In this document: one piece after another, positions 11,116-22,616 of the stretch
How positions within the stretch are numbered: position 1 is the first letter of the stretch
Layout of the letters: each line of letters starts with the position of its first letter
Origin: Brasenia schreberi
Taxonomy: Eukaryota > Streptophyta > Magnoliopsida > Nymphaeales > Cabombaceae
DNA: 64,000 bases
Assembly (NCBI GenBank): GCA_036023115.1
Contig: JAYKKT010000041.1
Location: 7,628,001 to 7,692,000, forward strand
Direction: 5' to 3'
The notes under the pieces: model-generated
Told to the model about the DNA's origin: nothing
The model's input: the letters and a program-made list of their open reading frames with translations, nothing else
Databases searched by the model: none
Made by a program: the position numbers and the translations under genes

Positions 11116-13570
11116 CATACAACACCCACGCATACGTTGGCGACCTTCGGGCCCATATATATATAGTTGTATTTCCCTTCCGCTATGTCTTTAAATTTCG
11201 GGTTTTAAGGTTCAGCTGTGTGAGTTGCATTTCAATTTATACACGGCATACACTTACACAATTGAGCCTTTCCGCTCTTAAGATATAGCTATATTTCCCT
11301 TTTGCAATTTCCCTTCGGCTATGTCTTTCAATTCCGGATTTTTCCTTTCAGTTGTGTGAGTTTGCATTGCATATTCGCCATACCATGAGATAGGGCGCAT
11401 ATTGCATCAAAGTAACCTCGAACTACTCGTGCAAAACTCGCCAAATTGAGCATTGGATGCACACAACTACACGCATAAAATAGCTAAAACCCAAGACATA
11501 GGAAACATGCAAATCCCACGTTGATAAAATCTGCAACAAGACAAACTAAACCAAATCAAACACTTTGCATATTTTCAAAAAGGTCATGTTTGCTTAAAAT
11601 CGAGTTTTCTAAAGAGTATAGATTGACCCTTGAGCATCGGTTCAAGAAGGTCTGCGACGAAAAGAGTCCACTTGTCCACAGTCGCCCCATAAGTCAGATA
11701 TTTTCAAAACTTACTTCGCTAGCTTGAGTAAGCTAGCTGGCACACCCTTTAAGCGACTTAGACATACGAAAAGGTTCACTTCAGGCCTAAGAACCCGGAG
11801 TGGAAATTTCCACGTGTCTACACATATATACCTAGTTATATGAGGTTTATCGAACAAGGGTTGCAAAACTTCTGTCACAGCAGATTTGGTCCAAATGCAG
11901 TGTGATATTTGATGATTTTTTTATTAACTTTATACCCATCCAAAATTTGTGAAAATTTTAGTAGATATTTTTTTAGGTGTGTTCCACTTAAGAAAAATTT
12001 TTGGAAATATTTTCCTTGGAAATAGATTTAAGAAAAATCTGACAACCCAATACGTTTATGCATGATGCTGAAATTTCTAGAGATTTCCTCATGGAAGATA
12101 ATGATGCATCCAAGTAGAAGATTAATGGCTTAGTGATCACTCAAAGAACATTGAGGACTTATGTTAGTTCGGAGAGGAATTCATCTATATATATCCTCGA
12201 GGCGTCTCTCTAAGAGGGTTACTCACTTGAAAAAACATCTTGGGAAAACATATGTGATCATAGCGTAATACCCTCTCTAACATAAACTTATTGATGATTA
12301 ATTTACCATAAGAGTCATTACATACTCATGTCATCTAATGTAACTGGGAAGCTATGTCTCTCTTATGGCTTCTTAAATTAAGTTATGGATAATCAATACA
12401 CCAAACAAATGAGAGAAGGGATGATATATCATATAAGCATAGAATAAGAAGAGGGAGTATAAGATATAGGTATATTGAGGAAGAATAAACACAAATTCGC
12501 AAAGTAAATGGATTCTTCTTACCTATAGCCCACTCTTTTGTGGTTCTAGACTTGAAAGATATCGTCAATTTCAATGATGTAACACAAAAATGGTTGTTTT
12601 CTCTTGAGATACAATGATTTCAGAAAAAACTACGAGTTTACAATGAATGAGACAAAATGAAAGGAGAGGAGATGTGGCTTGAAGGCTTCTCTGTTGGTCT
12701 CTCTCCTTCTCTTGGATAATTCTCCCTTGGTTGATGCTCTTCTCTCTTAAGCTGATCTCCTTTTTTTGTTGGACAAAGTCTCTTATTTATAGGCACCAAA
12801 CTAAACTAGATTTTTTCTAGGTTACTAGGCCCGATTCAGATCCAAATCCAATCTATCAAGGGACCAATCCTACTATAAACTGCGAGGGTACATCCACAAG
12901 TGGTAGGAGCAATTGGTAAGAGAGGTGGATGGGTCGGATGATGTGCGAGGGTCGTTGATGCGTGTGTCGGCACGTGAGAGCTAGATGTCGTGCGTGCACA
13001 TCGGGTGTGTGGTGCGCATGGGAGATGGGTGCGTGCAGCGGTGGTGCGTGTGTGGCACACTTGGTGGCTGGTGTGCGATGGTGGTGCATGGTTGCCGACG
13101 GTGGTGTGCTTGGCTTTTTATTTTGGATTGATGATTTTGTCTTTTTTCGCTTAGTGAGTTGATCTATTTAACCTTTCCGTACCACTTTAACCTTTTGATG
13201 GGTGTAAGATCTTCTTTGGTCAGAAGCGTTTTAGACTTTCTACTTAATGCTTTTTGCTTAATCTTGAGTCATTGCCGAACCTAAGTCTTATGAGTTTCTA
13301 AGGTCATGCTCCTTTCTCCTCCATGTTTTAAACCTGGTGGTTCTATTTTTTATCTTTCTAGTTCAAAACTTTATAGGGTAAAATGGTCATTTTGTAAAGG
13401 CATGGCAGGTAGAACTTATTTTGGTGCCAAATACCCCATTTTAACTTCTATAACCCCTTTCTTGAAGAAATCAACTTTGAGGGTAAAATGGTCAATTTTT
13501 AAATTTTATAAAGTTTGAAACTTTTTTGGTGGGGCTTGAAGTACCCCTCATTTTGGGTGTTTATAAGTAT

Positions 13571-16500
13571 GACTCATATCCTTGGTGATTATGAATATGG
13601 AGTCTTAAGGATGTGTTGACGCTAAAAAAAGTACATGAGGATATGTGATAGAAGGTCAAGAGTCTTGAAAAGAAAAGGATATCTAGCTTTTGAAGAGTTG
13701 AGACCTAGAACGTGTGAAACATGCCTATTACCTTGAGTTGAACTCAAAATATGGGCATCAATTGATACATTCCAATCATCGTGGCCATAAAAAGGATAGC
13801 ATAAACATAAAGTGGGAAGTTATCAAGAATCATGTTAAAAAATATTGGCATGTCTTATGCTATTCCTATGAAAGTCTATAAATAGGCATATGTAATCAAA
13901 GATGAGGAGCAAAAAATCAATCATACAGTTACAATTGTTTTTCTTTGTTCCTTCTTAGAAGTAGCAGTAACGTAGCCTCCTTATCTTCCTGAGCACATTG
14001 AGTGCTTATCTTTCTACATAACCCCCATTAGCAACCGAGATACGCACAATCAGATTCTCAGAGACACATTTCATTGCTTGATACCTTATCTAGTCTCTTT
14101 TCCTCTTTGAGAATGCCCCTACATCTTCTTGTATTCCAATTGAGTTTAACATCCTCTACCATTCAAGTGGACACAACAACAATATGATAAGAAAATAATT
14201 GTGAATATGTTATAATAGCAATAAGGCAATCTTGAGTATGTGAAGGATTTAAATAACTCAAGGTGATGTGATGATTAATATAAAGTAAAGCATGATACTC
14301 TAGTTTACCAGACTAATAGAGAGCTATTAAGCTAAAGCTTAATTATGTTCATAGCAATTTTGTTATGGTATACTTGCATATTGCACGACCTTTTGATGAG
14401 AGTATAATCCTTGGTGTTGGTAAGACAGTTCAATAATATTGAAACAATCTATCATGTGTGAATGGGAAATGCTATGTTCGTGGTACCTATATTGGGTATA
14501 GATATGTTAATAAGGAGTTAATATACCAACTTAATATCAAAGCTCTTGAGAAAAATCGTTATCTTTTCTCTTGTGAATATCATTTCTTGATCAACCATAA
14601 TCGGTTATAGAATTTCAAATTGGAAAATAACAATCATTGATGAACTTGATCACCTTGTCTTAGGTCACCACCTTCAATAGAAAGGCTTCAAACATTTAGT
14701 GAAGTAATATATTGCCACTAAGATGAAAGTACATCCTTTCGAAGATTTTAGATAGATCTTTCTAATTAAGTCCATGGCCCAACCTCAAAATGGTCATGGC
14801 TTGATGATGAGGTATAGTTCTACTAATGGTGCTTTCTACAAGGGATCGAAACATGACACTCTTGATACCCTCTTATATAATTAATATAATCTTGATACAT
14901 AGTAGGTCAATAATGCCCATGTCGATATACCAACCACTTCATTTTAGTCCTTTATCGATGAGCCCCACGAATTCCTTCATGAACTTTAGCCATTACCATT
15001 CGAGTTTCATTTCTACTCAAACATCTCAATAGTAAACATGATGGCTTCTCTTATACAACTCACTCTCCAACAAAGTATACCTTAATACCATATTACCTCA
15101 AACATCTCACCAATAAATCTCTCCTGTCCCAGATTTGAAATAAAGTGCAGTTAATGGCTGTGGAAACTACCTACAAGTAGTTAATTCCATACAACTATAT
15201 ATGTGAGGCAGTTTTAAAGAGAGTAAGCGTAGGGAAAACTGATTTTCCTTCATCCCCTTTGGTTGCCTATTATGTACAATTAATCTGCAACACCTTATTG
15301 GTACTTAGGTTTTGAAATCAAAGGTTTTGGTTCATGTAATCAAATCTCAAACATCGAGCATCATTAGAAAGGTGGTTGTGGTTTTCTGGGCATGTTTTAA
15401 GGTACAAAATGCATTCACTCATATATGAACTTTTTGCTTGTTGGAAGATCATGCTTTCCATCATTGACCTAAACATACATAAAAAATTTCAAGATAGCAT
15501 AATAGCCAAACTCCTATTAAGAAAATGCAGGTGTTCCTATTTCCAAAGATATATTCAAGGGAAATTTGCGTGCTTCATTAATTAAAAATTTTTGAAGCCA
15601 AAAAGTCGAAGTGAGCCCTTATTACGACAAGTTCTACATCAACACTTTAATTAACTCTAGCTTTCATCCATTTCTAGAAATTATGATGAATAATGAGTTC
15701 TATTATGGCAAGGTGAAGTTGGATTTTACAGAAGGGAAACTAGAAGATTAGAAACAAAAACTAGATAGGAAAGGTAAACAAGCTGGTTGAGTGAATCTTT
15801 GATACCTAAGGCATTCCTTTGCTCTCCTTTCATAGACTCGTTCGGGCGATCCTAGAGAGCCTTCTTCATTAGGTCTTAGCTCGTTTTGTATTCCCTTTAT
15901 TGAAGCTAGCTTGATTAGCTTTCCATAGGGAGAACTCTTGACTGGATCCAATGGAGCATTTATGACCTGATAATGCTCTCTTTGGCCAAAATCCATTTGG
16001 CATGTTTCAATTCTCCTTCCTAACCGTAGGGGCCTCAAAATTCAACCAGTTTCCCTTTTGCAATGATGTCTCCCATGGTTCTCAATGTCAGTGTAATTAC
16101 TAGGCTTGGGTTGTTGGTACGGACCTATCATCCTACAACTTTTCTGGTATGGATCTGTCATGAAGTACTCAACCTAAGGCCTGTGTAATTTCTGCACTTC
16201 TTTTTCCTTGTCCATGGTCTTTCGTTCAGTAAATTTGGTGCTGTAACAAATTCAAGACCATGAGTCTTCTTATTGTGTTGGTGGTTTATTATAAGTTCAT
16301 CCAACTTTGAATTCACTGGTACTTTCTCGAACATGGATTGACAGGTATGTAAAACTTGTCTGAAAAGTCTTAGTTTCTTGGTGACGCTTTAGGTTGCATT
16401 CTTGTTTCATCAGTTCTTGCTTCTACCACTCGAGGATATTCTCAAAAAAGTATTGAGATGATCAGGACTTGTTCACATTGTACTTTGGGAACTTGATGTC

Positions 16501-18660
16501 ACCAACCATCACGAATTTAATTGATGATTTTTTGTGTAAATAAATTTTGGTTCTACACAACCAGGACTCATGACCGAACTTCTTAAAAGGAAGGAAGGGA
16601 AAAAATAAAGTTCTTGTGGAACTCACCTCTATACGCTCCTTATTAGAATGTGGGTTCATCCAGGATTTATAACTAGTCTTTGTTATGTCACATAAGTGTC
16701 AAGCTTCGTGTGCTACGGAATGTTCACTTGGGATGAATATAGAATTCCTTCATACTAGAGAAAAAGTGAGTAGAGGCTAATTTGGGATGGCTAGTCTTAG
16801 GCTTATATAAAGGAGCTTGGTTCAAGGTGATAAATTGGCTATGCTTAAAAGGATCAGCTAGGATATCAATATGGTTTAAGAGTATGGTATTAGGTAAACC
16901 AGGTGAAAGAGGCATGATTAGACTTGGTAGAGGTCGGTTTGATAGGTTGGGGATAGCGATCGGGTTGGCTTTCAGATGTGTGACTACAAGGAAGGGGATT
17001 AGCCTTGCGGTTGACCTAGATGGTAGTGACTGAAGAGCGATAGAGGCCGCAGTTTGAGTTAGGTTATAAGGTGATCGAATGGGAAGCGAGGCACCAAGCA
17101 ACAAGGTGCGCAAAAGACAGTTGATCGGTGTGCTGAAATCAAATGTGCCAAGTGTGATGTATGCCACTATTTTGTGGGGATTAGTATGCAAAAAAACCAG
17201 GAGTTGATTTGTACGGCCAATGACTAAATGCAACCAGATCCATTCAGGTCAATGATTAGGACCAAATGAATGCAACTAAGATCAAATGGCTAAACAAGAT
17301 GTCAAGTGATTACAAATGGCAAGATACAGGACGAACCTAGGACAGATGTTGATTGTGATTCGAACATGAACTAGATGCAAATATGAGCAAATCAAGGTGA
17401 TGATGGAAGAACGAATTGATTATATGCTTTAAACTAGATGAGATAGGATTAATAAATGCAGGTTAGACATGATGAATGGCAGTAATGTGATGCAAAGATG
17501 TCAAGATTATGATGCTGCCAAATGACTATGCTACGTGCAAATTTCGTAAAATGGATTGCAATGTAAATGCGGTGATGCAATGTAGATGTCGTGCAACAGA
17601 TTGGATGCAATTGGAGACGAATCAAACTAGCACAATGTACGACTAATGATGATATGAAAGTATGCAGAAAAATCAGAAGCATATAACGAAGTAGAAATCA
17701 GATGCAAGATTGATGCGATGGGACTGATATGGATGCTGCCCAGGTTTCCTTGGGATCCCAATTCCAAAGTTAACAATGATGTGCATGCAGAAGTATATGC
17801 GTATGTGAAGAATTGAAGTATAGGGATGTCATGATGAATGATACGATGCGCAACAAGACGATTATGAAACCAACATGGAAGATACATTTAGCTGATCAAT
17901 GTAAAGGCGCTGTTTGATGCGAATATAAAGTGGCTGAGAGGATGAAAGTAATCGTCCTGTAAGGAATATGACTTCAGCACCACGACTTTGTTGATGAAGC
18001 ACCACAGTGACCCAAGGAGAACAGGTAGTTGAGCAAGGCCAGCGCACCACAAGGGAGGGGGTGGGTACATAGGCTGGTCGACGAAGAACCAAGGATCGCG
18101 AGCTCAAAGGATAGCTTCCACATGCACACGCCAGCGAAGCGAGAACAAAGAGAGGGGGTGGGGGAACATGAAAGAGAGAGGAGGAGAGAAGACTTGATTG
18201 CTGTAATTTTCTGGATGGGTTGCAAGGGGGGCCTAAGCCAAGATCTAGCCCTTTTAGGATAGATAGAAGTGGATTTTCAGGATAAATTAAATCATCTAGA
18301 GAATTATCTAAATCTCTAAAATAGTGAAGAGCTTATCTATCTCTTTGGCCCTTTGTAAAAAATATTCTGCAGGAGTGCCATGTACTTAGTTTTGGGGGAT
18401 GTCCAGATACATTGTAAAATTTCCAGCAATAACTCTCTTGGATTGATAAGGATGGAATCTCTTCTAAATTCTGCATGCATTTTCAGCGAAGCTGAATCCG
18501 GGCTCAAATGGAGCCCGGGTTCATGGTAATTCTTGAAGTGCTGGGGAGGAGAGGAATCTTGATCCTTATCTCTTATCTTCAGCAGGGGGGCTTAAATTCT
18601 ACCATGGTGGCCACGCAATGCTTTCAACTGCTGACTTTATTTCTCTTCATGTGGGGTACA
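13571..18660. other. Repeat-derived DNA, no recognisable gene
   Basis: The part at 13,968-14,170 resembles 890-1,070 and belongs to the same old element. From about 17,270 to 17,900 the word GATGCAA recurs many times (for example 17,370, 17,500, 17,570, 17,700), giving a low-complexity look. Near 18,000-18,230 the base composition rises in GC and the minus strand is CT-rich. A short palindrome, CCGGGCTC-AAATG-GAGCCCGG, lies near 18,498-18,518. The open stretches (such as 15,748-16,038 minus and 16,724-17,233 minus) match no family I know. Confidence 0.4.
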
Positions 18661-18675
18661 AGGCAACAGAATTGA

Positions 18676-18957
18676 ATTCCTAGATCTGGAATTCTCACGG
18701 CTGATAAGCTTGAAGGATTCAGACAACCTTATAGAGAGAAAGAAGCTGGCTTTGCGATTGAGTTGGACTTCCCTATGATCCCTGTGGAAGAATGTGATTC
18801 TTCTTGCAATACATCTATCGATGAAGCTCCCAACGGCATCACTATTAACAATATACCGAAGGCTTCTAATATACTATTATTGTATTTTCACTTTGGGGGT
18901 TCTTTCTCTTACTTTTATGACTTCTGTTATTTCCAGGCATATGCCTGGTGGATTTAG
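18676..18957 (+). other. Unidentified open stretch (94 codons)
   Basis: The frame is open from just after a stop at 18,673 to 18,957. The first two thirds (DKLEGFRQPYREKEAGF, then FPMIPVEECDSSCNTSIDE) has a protein-like mix of charged and aromatic residues; the end turns hydrophobic and AT-rich, as if running into an intron. No family is recognised. It could be an exon of a decayed gene or chance. Confidence 0.18.
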
Positions 18958-18959
18958 TA

Positions 18960-20229
18960 TACTTCTATCTAATGTTTTCATCATAAATAGACGCATGAGA
19001 ATTCATTGTTTGTAGGTTGAGTATGAATAAGGAAATGCAGTGCAAGCATGTATACTGTATTGAACTAAGCTGTTGTTATATTCTATCCAGACTTTTTTGG
19101 TAAATCTTTAAGTTCTACATTCTTGCATAGAGAATATAGATACCACACTGAATAACCGAACCCAACTTATTCACTTCAGTTCGGATCAGTGAAATACCTG
19201 CGATTCTGTTTTCGGGTAATTCTGTTCGGTTTAGTCTACTGTGACCTATAGACAAGTGAACAGATTAGGACTCCTCGACTTTAGGGGAAGCATGGATCCC
19301 TCCGACATCATACAAGACTGTAAATACATAATGTCTCATGTATAAGAGTGATATATATTGAAGTCTTACTAGGTCTCTTCTAAAGTGTCCTCAGTGCAGA
19401 AAGGGAATCAACTAAAGGAAACATATACAGGAACGGATCTTTTATTTTATTTTGATTTTTGATTTTTCTCCTTTGCTCTTTTTTTCTCTTTCTATATTTT
19501 CAAACTCACTTTTCATATACATTAATATAAGCAGAGATACATGAGAACACGACCAAGTCCATCACAAAGTATAGACACCACATCACACCTCCAAAATCAA
19601 GTACAAAGCAGTCTACCATCTAGTATATCCCAAGAGTAAATCCTTTCAATTATTTTAGAAGTCAAGACAGACACCAAAATGCAAACATGACTCTTCTCTA
19701 TATTTTCCCAAGACTGAAAACCAAGTTAGTGATTTGGTCAAAAGGATTTTATTTGAAGTATAGGAAAAGATCAAACAAGTTTAAGCAAAACCAAATCAAC
19801 AAACCAACAAAAAGTTCAATCACCTATGTAATAAATGGTGATTCCCATAATTAAAAGCAACGGCCCAACATAGTCAAGTCATAGGTATGCAATACCAAAG
19901 GTGTTGTATAGAGATCCCTATAATTTAACCATTTTTAAGAGAAATATGCATCCTCCAAAATACTAAAACAAGACTCCATGACTAGCTTTCCCATCTGCAA
20001 AGGTAACAACTCGAGATACTTAAGTCATAGGCGCATGATGCAAGAAGTATCACATAGATCCTTATTATGTGACTATCAGAGACACAACCCTATTATCAAT
20101 ACAAAATTGATCATGATATGGCCTAAGGTCAAGATCCAATTAGCCTCTATAATCATGGATAATATTTCCTTAGGTAGTGAATGTTTGTTGGGTCTTACAA
20201 ATCTCAATCTTTCGCATCAATGAGTCTAT
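18960..20229. other. No feature seen
   Basis: AT-rich sequence with stops in all frames. No protein motif, structured repeat or transposon end was recognised. Confidence 0.4.
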
Positions 20230-20780
20230 ATGAATTATTAGAGGTAACTCCTTTTATCAGGAAGGACCTTCCTAGTTGAGATACCACTTACCTAATGGGT
20301 ATGCATCATGGTGGTGAATCAACTTAAGAACAACTAAACATATGACAGAGACTCTATGCTTGCACAAGCTCAAAAGGTATGGCATTGTCAGAGTCTTCAT
20401 CGATATCTTATATGCTCAAAGCACATCATGGAGCTTCTCACGCCAAGCTCGACCCTAGCTAATAGTTTTCTCTATAATGCCAATAAAAGACTTTGCATGC
20501 TCATCACCATGGGTAGTAGGCTAATGAAAATTATTGGATGATGCCAAGAGAGTGATAAAGCTCATCAACTTTCATATTCTTGAAATGCATCTCATTGTCA
20601 TAGATGATGTTTATGGGAATACTAAAGTGATACACTGTTTTTGCCTAATAAATAAAGCTAAATGCTTACCCAAAACTTTAGATAAAAGGGAATCACCAAA
20701 CATATCGACACAAGTGACATTTAGATTAAGTGGATCTTTAGGCCTTGTATGAAGGTATTATACTTAGCAACATTATTTGA
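20230..20780 (-). pseudogene. Ty3/Gypsy integrase relic
   Basis: Read on the minus strand, the part near 20,345-20,510 gives AKSFIGIIEKTIS, a stop, GRAWREKLHDVL, a stop in place of W, then AYKISMKTLT. This follows the C-terminal integrase pattern of plant Ty3/Gypsy elements (NKTLxKIL...WxEKLxDALWAYRTSxKTPT). Upstream, near 20,600-20,740, VDMFGDSLLSKVLGKHLALF fits the preceding region. In-frame stops, two of them where the family has tryptophan, show it is dead. RT and protease were not found next to it. Confidence 0.5.
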
Positions 20781-22228
20781 ATACTCAAAATCTAGTCAAA
20801 AGGATTTGCTACCTCACTTTAAAGGTTGGAAAGTGCTCATAAATCTATGCCTATAACACAAAAAACACTTCATTGTTAGTGAATCATGGAACATTATTGC
20901 TACAAGAACATAAACAACATGGTGACTATTATCTAAAAATGAATAGTGTGGCCACTATACTAATGTGGGGGAAGTGTACTTGCGGCAAACTGGATTCAGA
21001 CCCAGCTAGATCTAGACCCCCTAAGCAACAAAAATAGGAATGCCTAATTTGGGTGTTGCTGAAAATGGACATTGATACCATAGCAGAAACTTGTCAATTT
21101 CATGGCATTTTTCATCTGATTTAAGAGTCACTAATGACTATGAGCAGTCCATTGGATTGTTCTATTGATTAGTTAAGAGATTGAATGACAAATCATGAAG
21201 AAATCGATCAAGAAATAAGATATTTCATCATTTTTTGTTTTTCTTCATTTTTTGTGAAAAGCTTGAAGTCTCTTGTCATTTTGTGCTTGAGTTGATGCAT
21301 TGAGATATCACAAACGGTTTTGGTGGGTCGAGATAGGTTGTGTGTGTTAATTTAGCCAAAAATGGTCTTTTTCACCACATTTTACTATTTTCTGCAAGGA
21401 TTTCCTTTTAAGTTTGCTTTTCGACAAAACGGCGGTGGTGGCGGTCATTCTTATCCTTGACCAAGAGAGGAGATGGTGGTGGGGGGCCACCATCGGCCTT
21501 GGTTCTCACCAAAAACTAACAAAGTTGCCATTGGAAACAAACAATGGTCAGCTAGTAGTTCGGGTATGGTCAGCCAACAATGGTATGTGGGGCATGTCTG
21601 TTCGACTGGAGGTGTCATGTCTTATATTGTGTGGTTTGTGTCATGATATGATACGTGTCGTGTCTTCGTATCTTGTGTCAAACTAGTAGTTCTGTGTCAA
21701 ACAAGTGTTGTTTTGTGTCAAAAACAAATTTTGGGTTGTATGTGAGAAAGAGATTAGGTTCATGTTTAGAAAAAGAACATGTTTAAGTAGTTTCAAGTTT
21801 GAGTCGGGTTCTGTTTTGACTCAAGAACAAAGAATATCTACTGCGTTGTTTGGTTTGGATTAAAAATGGATCTAGATGATCGTTTGGATCCAAGATAACT
21901 TATTTGGATCTAGGTTGGGCTTGGGTCATTTAGGATCCGATTTGGATCCAGTTTGTTGTGTTAAACTCGTAGTTAATTAAATTTTAATATTAATTTTATT
22001 TTTAATTGTTTACTTTGAGGATATGGTGGTGATAAAGGTGGATCAATGGTTTGGAGATTGGATATCAATGCTCCTTTAGGTAGGGGATTATGTCTTATTT
22101 AATAAAACCATGTTAGAAGTGTTTTTACTTGTTTTATATAGATTTAATTATGTACGATTGTTAACTTTTTTATTGATAGTTCTTAAATGATGGCTGAAAT
22201 TATGAGTTATTTGGTACACTTTGAGATA
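20781..22228. other. No recognisable gene
   Basis: Mixed AT-rich sequence. From 21,840 to 21,960 the word GGATC recurs (TTTGGATC, GGATCTAG), recalling the U3 of LTR E, but no LTR boundary could be fixed. The open stretch at 21,414-21,686 has no recognisable domain. Confidence 0.35.
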
Positions 22229-22260
22229 ATGTTATTTATAATGTGGTTGATGAAGAGCAT

Positions 22261-22584
22261 ACAACAACAACAAAGCCTTTTCCCATACTAGACGGGGTCA
22301 GCTACATGGATTCTTTGTTTCCACAGATCCCTATCTTGTGCCATGTTAGCAGTTAACTCCCAATAAGCTAGATCGTTCTTTATTGTTTCTTTCCAATGTC
22401 ATCATCTACCTCTTTTAATACTTTCCAAATTTAGTTTTTCTAACCTTCTTACAGGTTCTTCTTTTAGTCTTCTTTCTATATGTCCAAACCATCTTAAATG
22501 ATGTTATCTCATTTTATCCTCTATTGGTGCCACTCCTACTTTGTTTCTAATAACCTCATTATGTATACGGTAGATCATTCTCTC
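22261..22584 (-). mobile_element. 5'-truncated RTE-type LINE 3' end with 32-nt target-site duplication
   Basis: On the minus strand the fragment ends in the tail TTGTTGTTGTTGT preceded by the sequence shared by all RTE-type LINE ends in this window. Upstream it encodes the C-terminal tail of the LINE protein in broken frames. The 32 bases at 22,229-22,260 recur at 22,585-22,616 with two mismatches. That is a target-site duplication, longer than the 7-20 nt common for LINEs. The 5' truncation point is therefore exact at 22,584. Confidence 0.85.
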
Positions 22585-22616
22585 ATGTTATTTATGATGT
22601 GATTGATGAAGAGCAT

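Larger units (their letters stand above)
8562..11822 (+). mobile_element. Solo LTR E (3,261 bp), nested in LTR B
   Basis: The LTR starts TGTAAACACCCCAAAATC and ends CCACGTGTCTACA. The 5-bp repeat CATAT stands immediately on both sides (8,557-8,561 and 11,823-11,827), so the insertion is intact at both ends. No internal region is present. A plus-strand TATA, CCTATAAATAGAGG, lies at about 9,469-9,482. Upstream are tandem GATCCAAATAGTG motifs and downstream a C-rich leader. The exact duplication and near-identical internal repeats make it the youngest of the long LTRs here. The proline-rich open stretch at 9,988-10,329 and the 146-codon stretch at 10,754-11,194 are by-products of its composition. 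Confidence 0.88.
7935..13565 (-). mobile_element. Solo LTR B, split by LTR E
   Basis: LTR B begins TGTAAACAAAATTTTTGG and ends TGGGTGTTTATA, matching LTR A. It is interrupted at 8,562-11,822 by LTR E. Without that insert and one copy of its target site the length is 2,365 bp, almost equal to A. The flanks are GGTAT (7,930-7,934) and AGTAT (13,566-13,570), a target-site duplication with one mismatch. A minus-strand TATA (GGTGCCTATAAATAAGAG) lies near 12,787-12,804. GTG-rich sequence at 12,950-13,110 corresponds to a similar stretch in A at 7,040-7,320. Confidence 0.82.

Noticed and set aside
10754..11194. A 146-codon open frame with Cys and Ser repeats.
   Set aside because: It is a read-through of the 111-bp tandem repeat in LTR E, with no ORF-like codon bias and no known domain.
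15748..16038. A 96-codon minus frame with basic, protein-like text.
   Set aside because: No family recognised, no splice signals, and it lies in repeat-derived DNA.
18029..18262. A 77-codon frame in a GC-rich spot.
   Set aside because: The opposite strand is a CT-rich tract typical of LTR or leader DNA. No domain is visible.
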